From contig JBKCTV010000056.1 of the NCBI GenBank assembly GCA_046318595.1, positions 1-64,000 on the forward strand: DNA of 64,000 bases, read 5' to 3'. Origin of the DNA: DAITMV01 sp046318595. Its GTDB lineage: Bacteria > Pseudomonadota > Gammaproteobacteria > Burkholderiales > Burkholderiaceae_B. A program made the position numbers and the translations under genes. Below are positions 39,147-46,715 of the stretch, one piece after another (the stretch's first letter is position 1; every line of letters begins with the position of its first letter). Under the pieces are notes generated by a model. It worked only from the letters and a program-made list of their open reading frames with translations, did no database searches and was not told the origin of the DNA.

Positions 39147-39572
39147 ATGAAAACGAAAAAAAATGAAATGCTGACCGATCAGGACGTTCTGGCGATGCCA
39201 GAAGCCGACTACATGAACCCGCTGCAGCTCGAATTTTTTCGGAAAAAGCTGCAGGACATGGAAAAGGAACTGCTGAGCAATGCCGGCGAAACCACAGAGC
39301 ATTTGCGCGAAACCGTGATCGTTCCTGACCCGGCCGACCGCGCCACGATCGAGGAGGAGCACGCGCTCGAACTGCGCACCCGCGATCGCGAGCGTAAACT
39401 GCTCAAAAAAGTGCAGCAGGCGCTGGCGAAAATCGACAACAACGATTATGGTTGGTGCGAAGAAACCGGCGAACCGATTGGCGTCGCCCGGCTCATCGCC
39501 CGGCCGACGGCCAACCTGTCGCTGGAAGCGCAGCAGCGACGCGAGCTCAAGCAAAAAATGTATGGTGACTGA
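39147..39572 (+). CDS. dksA: RNA polymerase-binding transcription factor DksA, single-cysteine type
   Basis: Enters the RNA polymerase secondary channel and works with ppGpp in the stringent response. The 141-residue protein has the coiled coil with the tip motif DPADRA (Asp61, Asp64, Ala66) and the C-terminal helix. In the E. coli protein four cysteines bind zinc; here only Cys104 remains (WCEETGEPIG), the others being Thr107, Ser125 and Ala128. Zinc-independent DksA of this kind is common in alpha- and betaproteobacteria. AGAGG lies 6 bp before the ATG. Confidence 0.93.
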   Translation: MKTKKNEMLTDQDVLAMPEADYMNPLQLEFFRKKLQDMEKELLSNAGETTEHLRETVIVPDPADRATIEEEHALELRTRDRERKLLKKVQQALAKIDNNDYGWCEETGEPIGVARLIARPTANLSLEAQQRRELKQKMYGD

Positions 39573-39573
39573 C

Positions 39574-39620
39574 CACCAGCCGTTCAGCTGAGGGGCATGT
39601 CGACACAGCCGCGGCTGGTG
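39574..39620. repeat. Inverted repeat after dksA
   Basis: CACCAGCCG (39574-39582) and CGGCTGGTG (39612-39620), separated by 29 bases, begin 2 bp after the dksA stop. No T-tract follows, so it could be a processing or Rho-related stem, or chance. Confidence 0.4.
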
Positions 39621-39777
39621 AAGTTAAGCCCCCTACGGTCACCAGCCATCCGCTCGGCGTCAAACCCTTGTTCTGATGCGCTGCGCGCCGGTCGCCCCCC
39701 AAGGCCACCCGCTATGGCGATGGATTGGGCGGTCCAGGTGGCCTAATGTTTCGCATGGAACTGCCGTTGACATTTGC

Positions 39778-41130
39778 ATGACGACAAATGACACATCAAT
39801 GACCCAACCGCTGCTGGGCATGACCGTAGTGATCGCGGACGATGCCCAGGCCACCCGCCATGTGGTGCAACAATGCGTGGCTTCGCTCGGGTGCAACCGG
39901 ATCTATTTTGCCAGCACCCCGGCGGAAGTCATGCGTCTAGTCGCGGAGGAATCGCCCGACCTGATACTGAGCGAATTTCATTTGAGCGATCAATGCACAG
40001 GGCAGCAGCTGCTCGAAGAGTTACGGGCCTCCTCGCGCCAGCACTGGAAGACTTCTTTTGCGATAATCACCGCCGAACAGCGTTACCATGCCGTGTTCGG
40101 CGCGGCCGAGTTCGAGCCGGACGCTTACATCATCAAACCGTTTACCGAGACTGACCTGGCGGCCCGCATCGTACAACTTTTTCAGCGCAAGGCCGTGTTG
40201 CAACCGATTTACATTGCGACCGCCGAAAGCCGGTACGACGATGCGCTGGTGCACTGCGATGCCCTCATCGATAAGCAACCCGACTACCTCTCCGAGATTC
40301 TGCGGTTGAATATCGCTCTGCTTTTGCGGCTCAACGACCAAACGCAAGCCGTCTACAAACTGGAAGAGGCTATCCGGCGTTACCCGGTGCCCTGGATGCA
40401 CATGGCGCTGGCCAAGATCAAGATTCAGCAAAAACAATATGATGCGGCCGAGTTCGAACTGCGCCAGGTGATTCAACAAACACCGAACTACATCCACGCC
40501 CACGACTTGCTGGCCGATGTTATGGTCGAGCAGGACCGCGGCACCGAGGCGATCGAGCTGCTCGAAGGCCTGGGTGATGCAGCCCTGCAAAACATCGACC
40601 GCCTGCGCAAGCTGGCCGATCTGGCTACCCGGACCAATGACGTCGAACGCACCACGTTGTACCTGCAAAAAGCGATCAACCGTTCCAAAGGCAGTGTGCA
40701 ATGCAGCGCCGACGATTTCGTGAGCCTGTCATCGGTGCTAATCGCCGAAGGACGCCTGCAGGAAGCTGAATGCGTCGCGCTGAATATGCAGCTGAGCGTC
40801 AAGGGTGAAGAGCTGCAGGCTGCGCGTTTATTAATCGATATCAGCAAGTCGATCCGAAATAGCAAGCTCAATGAGGCGCATGCGCACTTGCAGCAGTTGA
40901 TCGCCATTTTCCATCCGAGCCGCAAGCGTCTGCCCTCCACTGAGCTGCACGCTTCCGTGGTGGAGAATTGCTTTGAACTGAACATGCGCGACGAGGGATT
41001 TGTGCAGGCACGCAGCCTGCTGTCCCGGAAGGCCAAAAAAACGATTCTGGACCGGGTCCGCGCCGCCATCGAGAACGCCAAGAAAAGCGTGAACAGTCCG
41101 CCTATCACCTCGATCGACGAGGCGGCCTAG
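39778..41130 (+). CDS. TPR-containing response regulator with altered phospho-acceptor
   Basis: A 450-residue cytoplasmic protein: a receiver domain (about 14-135) joined to a long tetratricopeptide-type helical repeat region (about 150-440). The acidic pair Asp21-Asp22, Thr98 and Lys120 of the receiver are present, but the position of the phospho-acceptor (CheY Asp57, 44 residues after Asp22) holds Glu66, in LILSEFHLS. It may therefore act as a constitutively on or phosphorylation-independent scaffold. The ATG at 39778 was chosen because the receiver starts soon after. No kinase gene is adjacent. Confidence 0.85.
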   Translation: MTTNDTSMTQPLLGMTVVIADDAQATRHVVQQCVASLGCNRIYFASTPAEVMRLVAEESPDLILSEFHLSDQCTGQQLLEELRASSRQHWKTSFAIITAEQRYHAVFGAAEFEPDAYIIKPFTETDLAARIVQLFQRKAVLQPIYIATAESRYDDALVHCDALIDKQPDYLSEILRLNIALLLRLNDQTQAVYKLEEAIRRYPVPWMHMALAKIKIQQKQYDAAEFELRQVIQQTPNYIHAHDLLADVMVEQDRGTEAIELLEGLGDAALQNIDRLRKLADLATRTNDVERTTLYLQKAINRSKGSVQCSADDFVSLSSVLIAEGRLQEAECVALNMQLSVKGEELQAARLLIDISKSIRNSKLNEAHAHLQQLIAIFHPSRKRLPSTELHASVVENCFELNMRDEGFVQARSLLSRKAKKTILDRVRAAIENAKKSVNSPPITSIDEAA

Positions 41131-41194
41131 GAGCCGGTCGGGCTTTTATAGCGCAGTTCGACACGATGAAACTGCCGATTTTTCTTATCTTTTC

Positions 41195-41782
41195 TCATTT
41201 GACTGAGAAGTTGGCTCCCCTGAATCCGGGCAGTGCATTGATAGCACTTTGTTCCGTGGGGGAAGCGATTCTGGCCAGCACGCTCAGGTCGGCGGCAGGG
41301 TCGTTGAGGTTGGTTGAAAACACCAGCCGATTCACCTTCAGAGTGCTGTTGTGGTAGATGAAAAATCCGGCAGCATCGGTGGCAACCTTTCCGGCGATCA
41401 CCGTCGCGGCATTGCCTGCCGCGAAGGGGGTGGCCGGATTATTGTCGTCGTCAGTGTCCTGAAGGACGATCACGTTCGCACCACTTGCAGGAATCCCTGA
41501 GGACGGCGCATTCACGAAGCTGAGAGGGCCCCCAAGGACGAAGGCCCTGGCAACAAAGGCAAAGCCATCCGTGTTGACCTCGAAGCTGGGAAGCGTCTTT
41601 TCCAGGCCGGCGAAAACCTGGCGGCCTGGTGTTGCCAAGGCGGTGCTGCCGGTGAACGGGTCCGTTTCGAACGCAGTCACGGCGCCTTGGACTTGATCAC
41701 CACCACCGCCGCAACCAGTCAGGCTCAAAGCTGCGAAACTGATTGCTGCACATATGCGGAATGAATTGGGGAAGAATTTCAC
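41195..41782 (-). CDS. Hypothetical lipoprotein
   Basis: A 195-residue predicted lipoprotein: signal peptide, lipobox LTGC (Cys24), then a GGGG linker. The mature part is Ala/Gly-rich with an aspartate cluster (QDTDDDNNPATPF) resembling calcium-binding or repeat-linker sequence. It ends LPGFRGANFSVK. No family is recognised. It is an isolated gene with a 395-bp upstream region that contains a palindrome and a possible IS fragment. Confidence 0.6.
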   Translation of the reverse strand: MKFFPNSFRICAAISFAALSLTGCGGGGDQVQGAVTAFETDPFTGSTALATPGRQVFAGLEKTLPSFEVNTDGFAFVARAFVLGGPLSFVNAPSSGIPASGANVIVLQDTDDDNNPATPFAAGNAATVIAGKVATDAAGFFIYHNSTLKVNRLVFSTNLNDPAADLSVLARIASPTEQSAINALPGFRGANFSVK

Positions 41783-41834
41783 TGGAATCTCCGGTCGGAT
41801 TGGCTGGATTTCATAGATTGATGGGTAGAAAGTC

Positions 41835-41851
41835 TATTGACTCTGTCAATA
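41835..41851. promoter_or_regulatory. Palindrome upstream of the lipoprotein gene
   Basis: TATTGAC (41835-41841) and GTCAATA (41845-41851) form a perfect 7-bp dyad with a 3-bp spacer, 53 bp upstream of the lipoprotein ATG. On the minus strand it contains TTGACA, which could double as a -35 element; no good -10 was seen. A repressor site is plausible. Confidence 0.4.
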
Positions 41852-41932
41852 ACTATCCTTTGCATAAAGAGGGCGAGTTGCACTGTAAGCATTTGATATA
41901 ACTGGAACTGACTAGAAACCAAATCGTAAAAA

Positions 41933-42076
41933 ATGCCTACCGCCACTCGCCCCTCTTTGGATTCTACACCTGAACAACTGCGCCTTGCACCCACTGCTGG
42001 CTTCACGACGATCGCCCTAGATTTCAACCATACTGACCATGCGACCTATGGCCAACAGGCGCCGAGAACGCCATGA
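41933..42076 (+). mobile_element. Possible IS1380-family transposase fragment
   Basis: A 47-codon frame containing TTIALDFNHTDHATYGQQAP. The pattern L-D-x-x-x-T-D-x-x-x-x-G-Q-Q resembles the conserved catalytic block of IS1380 transposases (L-D-x-D-x-T-D-D-x-x-H-G-Q-Q). The frame stops at once after it. In the 395-bp interval between the lipoprotein and the TPR gene nothing else is recognisable. The match is short and could be chance. Confidence 0.35.
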
Positions 42077-42177
42077 TCATGACAACTACTATGCGGCCGG
42101 CTCCTGGCCGGCAGCGAACTCGTCCCCGTAAAGCGACAAACGGGGCGTGCCATCGATGGCGGCGCTGTTCGGCCTGT

Positions 42178-42945
42178 TCATGGCGTCCGGGCGCTCAGGC
42201 GATTGAGCATCGCCTCGGCGCGATCTTCTAGCGGAATGGCAGTGGCATGCTGGTTTTGCTTGCGGTAAGTCGTCGCCACGGCATACAGCGCATTCGCGAT
42301 CTCCACATGATTCGGGCCCAACGTCCGTTCTCGGATCGCCAAGGCACGGCGATAGTAATCCTGCGCCTCGGCGAGCTGATTGGCGTTTTCCTCGACCTGG
42401 CCGAGCGCAAACAAACTGTCGGCCGTATCGAGCGGATCGGCTGCGATTTTGCTGCGAATCGCCAGAGAGCGTTGCAGCGCAGCCCTGGCCGATGCGGTTT
42501 GTAGGCGGCTGTTGTGCGCGAGACCAAGCTGATACAGGGTCAGCGCCAGACCCGGGTCGTTGGCGCCGTTGAGCTTTTCTTGAAGACGCGCCGTCTGTTC
42601 ATATAAACCAATCGCCGAATCGATTTTATTTTGATCGTGCCGCACCGAGGCGAGGTTGTAAAGCGACTGCACCACATCTGGGTGGTCCTGGCCGAGCGCG
42701 CGTTCCCGCAAAGCCAGCGCCTGCGCGTATAAATTTTCCGCCTCGGGCAGTTGACCATGCGTGTCGTACTCCAGCGCCCGTTTATCCAAGGCCTGCGCCT
42801 GGACGAGAAGTGGCGATGACACGTTTCTCGAGCTCGCTTTAGACTCGGCGGCGCGCGGTTTGGCTTTGGCCGCCAGCGCCAGATCGGCCTGCCCCCCCCA
42901 AGCCAGCAATAACACCAGTAAACCCTGTTTGACGGTGCATCGCAT
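42178..42945 (-). CDS. Exported tetratricopeptide-repeat protein
   Basis: A 255-residue protein with a signal peptide (cleavage near LALAAKA) and a helical repeat region of kinesin-light-chain type. ALALRERALGQDHPDVVQSL, a middle repeat, and ALAIRERTLGPNHVEIANAL mark at least three copies of 42 residues. It is probably a periplasmic protein-interaction scaffold. It lies 18 bp downstream of rsmI on the same strand, so the two may be cotranscribed. Confidence 0.8.
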   Translation of the reverse strand: MRCTVKQGLLVLLLAWGGQADLALAAKAKPRAAESKASSRNVSSPLLVQAQALDKRALEYDTHGQLPEAENLYAQALALRERALGQDHPDVVQSLYNLASVRHDQNKIDSAIGLYEQTARLQEKLNGANDPGLALTLYQLGLAHNSRLQTASARAALQRSLAIRSKIAADPLDTADSLFALGQVEENANQLAEAQDYYRRALAIRERTLGPNHVEIANALYAVATTYRKQNQHATAIPLEDRAEAMLNRLSARTP

Positions 42946-42963
42946 GACTCATCCTTTTCGAGC

Positions 42964-43848
42964 TCAGGGTGGGGCTGGGCGCTGCATCTGCAAAGCTAAG
43001 TCGTAGACCTGATTTTTCGCTGCGCCGTTGATCTGGACCACTAACTGCACGGCGGTCTTGAGCGGCAAGTATGGCAATAAAAGCGCCAATAAGGTCTCGG
43101 TGTTTACCCTAGGATCGGCGGTATTTTCGGTCGTGCCGGCCTGCGCGCCCAGGACAATAGCGAACTCCCCCCGTTCGCCGTGACTGTCGCCACGCAAAAA
43201 AGCCAGCACCTGCGCGACCGTGCCGCGGTAAAAATGCTCGAACCGCTTGGTCATTTCGCGTCCTACACAGCAGGCACGTGCATGTGCGCCTGCCGCGACC
43301 AACCCGTCGAACAGCTCGACGATGCGATGCGGCGCCTCAAACAACACGACCGCCTCGGTCCGTGCGCCGAGCGCCTTCAACGCCTGTTGGCGTGGCTGCC
43401 CTTTCGCCGGCATGAACCCGGCAAAGTAAAACGGCCCGTCAACCAAGCCGCTGGCCGCAACGGCCGCCAGGACGCTGCTCGGCCCCGGCACGGGCACCAC
43501 GGTAAAGCCTGCTTCGGCGACCCGCCGCACCACCAGCGCACCCGGGTCGGAGACAGCCGGGGTGCCGGCATCGCTGACCAGCGCGAGCGCATCGCCCGCC
43601 GCAAGCTGCGCGATGATCCGCGTCGCAGCCTCGGTTTCGTTGTAGTGATGGCAGGCCAGCAAGGGCTTTTTCAGACCGAGCAGGCTCAGCAACTGCGCCG
43701 TGTGCCGCGTGTCCTCGGCGGCAATGGCGTCGACCTGCGCCAGCACCGCGCGCATGCGCGGACTGGTATCACTCAGATTGCCGATGGGGGTGGCCACTAC
43801 ATAGAGGGTGGCGCGCTGCACTGCGTTAGCATGTTCGATCTCGTTCAT
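42964..43848 (-). CDS. rsmI: 16S rRNA (cytidine-1402 2'-O) methyltransferase
   Basis: Methylates C1402 of 16S rRNA in the ribosomal P-site region. The 294-residue product has the tetrapyrrole-methylase fold: TLYVVATPIGNLSDTSPRM, AIAAEDTRHTAQLL, ALVSDAGTPAVSDPGALVVR and FAGFMPAKGQPRQQAL. The start at 43848 removes a long upstream frame antisense to yraN. It is divergent from yraN-diaA-dolP, the same arrangement found in other proteobacteria. Confidence 0.96.
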   Translation of the reverse strand: MNEIEHANAVQRATLYVVATPIGNLSDTSPRMRAVLAQVDAIAAEDTRHTAQLLSLLGLKKPLLACHHYNETEAATRIIAQLAAGDALALVSDAGTPAVSDPGALVVRRVAEAGFTVVPVPGPSSVLAAVAASGLVDGPFYFAGFMPAKGQPRQQALKALGARTEAVVLFEAPHRIVELFDGLVAAGAHARACCVGREMTKRFEHFYRGTVAQVLAFLRGDSHGERGEFAIVLGAQAGTTENTADPRVNTETLLALLLPYLPLKTAVQLVVQINGAAKNQVYDLALQMQRPAPP

Positions 43849-43956
43849 CCGGATATTGTCATGCTTCCTTGGCGCAAGGGCAAACCCGCCGGCACGGGCC
43901 GGCGCGTACCGTGGCGCGCGGCAATCGTCGCGGCTGCGACGGGGGGCAAGTCGGCG

Positions 43957-44334
43957 ATGGTTCGCACGGCGCTCGACAAACGGCAGGAAGGCGAAGCCTG
44001 GGAACAGCGCGCCGCCGCCTGGCTGATCGAACGCGGCCTGCAAGCAGTCGACGCCAATGTCGGGTTTCGCTGTGGCGAGATCGACCTCATCATGGCCTGC
44101 GGCCGCACCGCCGTGATCGTCGAGGTGCGCCGCCGCCGCTGCGCCGGGCATGGCAGCGCCGCCGACAGCATCGACCATCGCAAGCGCCGTAAAATCACCC
44201 ATGCCGCGCAGGCTTGGTGGGAGCGCACCGGCCACCGGCGCTTCACACATCTGCGGTTCGACGTGGTGACATTCGAGCAAAACGGCGAACCGGTCTGGGT
44301 CTGCAATGCATGGACCGAAACGGGCTGGTTATAA
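43957..44334 (+). CDS. yraN: YraN/UPF0102 family nuclease-fold protein
   Basis: A 125-residue protein of the endonuclease-like YraN family. The signature G-E-x-x-E (GEAWEQ) and FRCGEIDLIMACG...VIVEVRRRR (acidic residues of a PD-(D/E)xK-like site) are present. I chose the ATG at 43957, which fits family length; the ATG at 43861 would add 32 basic, low-complexity residues. It lies between rsmI and diaA as in E. coli, although lpoA is not between them here. Confidence 0.85.
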   Translation: MVRTALDKRQEGEAWEQRAAAWLIERGLQAVDANVGFRCGEIDLIMACGRTAVIVEVRRRRCAGHGSAADSIDHRKRRKITHAAQAWWERTGHRRFTHLRFDVVTFEQNGEPVWVCNAWTETGWL

Positions 44335-44373
44335 TGCCGTGTTAAGGTAGCCTTTTAGTTAGACACGTCTCGT

Positions 44374-44970
44374 ATGGATCTCATCGAACGCATCACGCGT
44401 CAATTCGACGACAGCGTCGCCGTCAAGCAGCGGTCGGTCGAAGCGTTGGCCGGATCCTTGTCGGTCGCCGTGGAAATCATGGTCAACGCGCTCACCAACG
44501 GCAACAAGATTCTCGCCTGCGGCAATGGTGGCTCGGCCGCAGACTGTCAGCATTTCGCCGCCGAGCTGGTCGGGCGCTTCGAGCGCGAGCGTCCCGGCCT
44601 GGCCGCACTGGCCTTGACGACCGACACCTCAGCGCTCACTGCGATCGGCAACGACTACAGTTTCGAAGAGGTTTTTTCCAAGCAGCTCGGTGCACTCGGC
44701 CAGCCCGGCGACATCCTCCTGGCGATTTCCACAAGCGGTAATTCCGCCAATGTGCTGAAAGCTATAGCCGTGGCGCAAAGCCGGGACATGCCCGTCGTTG
44801 CGCTCACCGGCAAGGGCGGCGGCAAAATGGCCGAAGTGCTGGGCGACAACGACGTTCATATTTGCGTACCGGCCGAGCGCACGGCGCGCATTCAGGAAGT
44901 TCATTTACTGAGCATTCATTGTTTATGCGATGGCATCGACATGCTGCTCCTCGGAGACGACGATGCATAA
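44374..44970 (+). CDS. diaA: SIS-domain protein, phosphoheptose isomerase / DiaA-like
   Basis: A 198-residue SIS protein of the GmhA/DiaA group. GNKILACGNGGSAADCQHFA, LLAISTSGNSANVL and RTARIQEVHLLSIHCLCDGI are the defining motifs. GmhA makes D-glycero-heptose 7-phosphate for lipopolysaccharide; DiaA promotes DnaA assembly at the origin. The setting between yraN and dolP favours DiaA, but sequence alone cannot exclude phosphoheptose isomerase activity. It overlaps the next gene by 8 bp. Confidence 0.88.
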   Translation: MDLIERITRQFDDSVAVKQRSVEALAGSLSVAVEIMVNALTNGNKILACGNGGSAADCQHFAAELVGRFERERPGLAALALTTDTSALTAIGNDYSFEEVFSKQLGALGQPGDILLAISTSGNSANVLKAIAVAQSRDMPVVALTGKGGGKMAEVLGDNDVHICVPAERTARIQEVHLLSIHCLCDGIDMLLLGDDDA

Positions 44971-45607
44971 GAGATTTCCCGTTCGGTTGACCGCCGGTTT
45001 GTTGATTGCAGCCTGTCTCACGCCCGCACTGCAGGGCTGTTTCCCATTGGCAGCCGCCGGGTTAGCCGGAGGCACGATGGCAACGACCGACCGCCGCACC
45101 ATTGGTACCCAGGTCGAGGATAAAACCATTCAGGCCAAAGCCGTCACGCGCATCGCTACCCGCTTCAATGGCGTACATGCCAGTGTCACCGTTTTCAACG
45201 GCCGAGCCCTCCTCACTGGCGAAGCGCCAGACGACGCTACGCGCCGCGGCATCGAGCGGGAAGTCGCGCAGATCGAGAACATCAAGGGCGTACTCAACGA
45301 GATCGTCGTCGACGGCGTCAGCTCGATGGCCAACCGGTCCAACGACACACTCATCACCGGCAAGGTCAAAGCCGCGATGATCGACGCCAAGGACGTTTTT
45401 ACGAACGCCTTCAAAGTGACCACCGACCGCGGCGTGGTCTATCTGATGGGCACGGTAACGGCCCGGGAAGCGCAACGCGCCGCCGAAATCGCCGCAGATG
45501 TGCCTGGTGTGGTCAAGGTCGTGAAAGTGGTCGACGTCATCAGCGAAGACTCTCTGCGACGCATGACCCTGTCGCCCGCCAAAGAATCCAGCAGCCCTCG
45601 ACCATGA
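44963..45607 (+). CDS. dolP: BON-domain outer-membrane lipoprotein (DolP/YraP-like)
   Basis: A 214-residue lipoprotein (lipobox LQGC, Cys26) with two BON domains: VEDKTIQAKAVTRIATRF onward and NDTLITGKVKAAMIDAKDVF onward. Both show the G-x-V-x-x-x-G-x-V/A strand pattern. In E. coli DolP helps maintain outer-membrane integrity and responds to envelope stress. The ATG at 44963 overlaps the diaA stop. A Pro/Ser-rich tail ends the protein. Confidence 0.88.
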   Translation: MHKRFPVRLTAGLLIAACLTPALQGCFPLAAAGLAGGTMATTDRRTIGTQVEDKTIQAKAVTRIATRFNGVHASVTVFNGRALLTGEAPDDATRRGIEREVAQIENIKGVLNEIVVDGVSSMANRSNDTLITGKVKAAMIDAKDVFTNAFKVTTDRGVVYLMGTVTAREAQRAAEIAADVPGVVKVVKVVDVISEDSLRRMTLSPAKESSSPRP

Positions 45608-46125
45608 GCAGCATGCTGCCGCCGTCGACCAGCCAGAGACTACTGTTGCGCAGACCCGGGGCGGCGGCGCTGGCTGCCGTCTTGTTACTTTGTACCGCCT
45701 GTGGCGACAGGGCTCCAGAGGTTAGCTTCCGCACCATCACTGGTGACGTGTTCGGCACGGCGCAGTACCGCGGCAAGGTCATGCTGGTCAACTTCTGGGC
45801 GACGAACTGCACAACCTGCGTCAAGGAAATGCCAAAACTCGTGGCGACCTATCGACGGTTCCAACTGCGGGGCTTCGAAACCGTCGCCGTGGCGATGAAA
45901 TACGACGTGCCGAGCTATGTCGTCAACTTCGCCACGACCCGACAACTGCCATTCAAGGTCGCGCTCGACCTCGATGGCGAAGCGGCGAGGCAATATGGCG
46001 GTATCGACGCGACGCCAACTACTTTTCTGATCGACCGGCAAGGGAAAATTCTTAAAAAATACGTCGGTGAGCCGGATTTCGAACAACTGAACGCCCTGAT
46101 TGATCGGGCGCTACAGGCGAGCTAG
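45604..46125 (+). CDS. TlpA-like thioredoxin-fold lipoprotein
   Basis: A 173-residue membrane-anchored periplasmic thiol oxidoreductase. A signal or lipobox region ends near TACGDRAPE. The thioredoxin motif is FWATNCTTCVKEMP (Cys69 and Cys72), and the cis-Pro is in GIDATPTTFLID. Relatives reduce cytochrome c apoproteins or copper-centre partners. It overlaps the dolP stop by 4 bp, so the yraN-diaA-dolP-tlpA genes are probably one operon. Confidence 0.9.
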   Translation: MSSMLPPSTSQRLLLRRPGAAALAAVLLLCTACGDRAPEVSFRTITGDVFGTAQYRGKVMLVNFWATNCTTCVKEMPKLVATYRRFQLRGFETVAVAMKYDVPSYVVNFATTRQLPFKVALDLDGEAARQYGGIDATPTTFLIDRQGKILKKYVGEPDFEQLNALIDRALQAS

Positions 46126-46336
46126 CGTCTAATTTCATTCATTGATTGCAGCGAGGATATCGCCTCGACCACCAAGCTGATCCGTGGGCTTATACACAAA
46201 CAGTACCGCTCCTGCTCAGAGCCGACGGGCTTCAGGTCCGACAAGCTACCAGTAGCAAGATGAGGTTCGCAGAAAAATGCGGCCATCGTTTCAGTTTCAG
46301 ATAGCGTTTTTTCGGCACCTCTTTCAGAAAGTCAGC

Positions 46337-46709
46337 ATGTTCTCTTCAGCAACCATGCGCCGGTCCATCGGGACCGCGGGCCTTTCGGCATGGGTATGTT
46401 TTTCCATGGCCACGCCAGTCGAACCGATACCGGCCGACGCCAGGCGGGAAGCGGCTTTTTACTGTACCCGGATGCCGAAGGCGCCACGGGTTCCTGGCTC
46501 GACAAGCGCTGGGAACTGGACAAGGACAGCACAGCCTGCGGGGCGGCAACCACTCGCACGGCTTTGCTTCGCTGGACTGGGGCTTTCCGCTGGCAGCCAG
46601 CCTGCGCGGCCATGTGCAGGTATCGTCCGGGTATGGCGAAAGCCTGATCGACTATAACCACAATGCGACCTATGTGGGTGCGGGGATCAGCCTGGTCGAG
46701 TGGTTTTGA
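46337..46709 (+). pseudogene. pldA: Outer-membrane phospholipase A (pldA) pseudogene, internally deleted
   Basis: Three pieces in different frames recall betaproteobacterial PldA. A signal-peptide-like start lies at 46337. GATGSWLDKRWELDKDS matches the block just before the barrel. From about 46533 a third frame gives SLRGGNHSHGFASLDWGFPL and then HVQVSSGYGESLIDYNHNAT...SLVEWF, the end of the barrel with the SGYGESLIDYN signature. Most of the barrel, including the catalytic His and Ser region, is missing between them. The gene is dead; a normal PldA is around 300-400 residues. The 210 bp before it (46126-46336) hold nothing recognised. Confidence 0.75.
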
Positions 46710-46715
46710 CTTCCG

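Noticed and set aside
42964..44280. 438-codon minus-strand frame as one protein
   Set aside because: Only the part from 43848 is RsmI; the rest is antisense to yraN.
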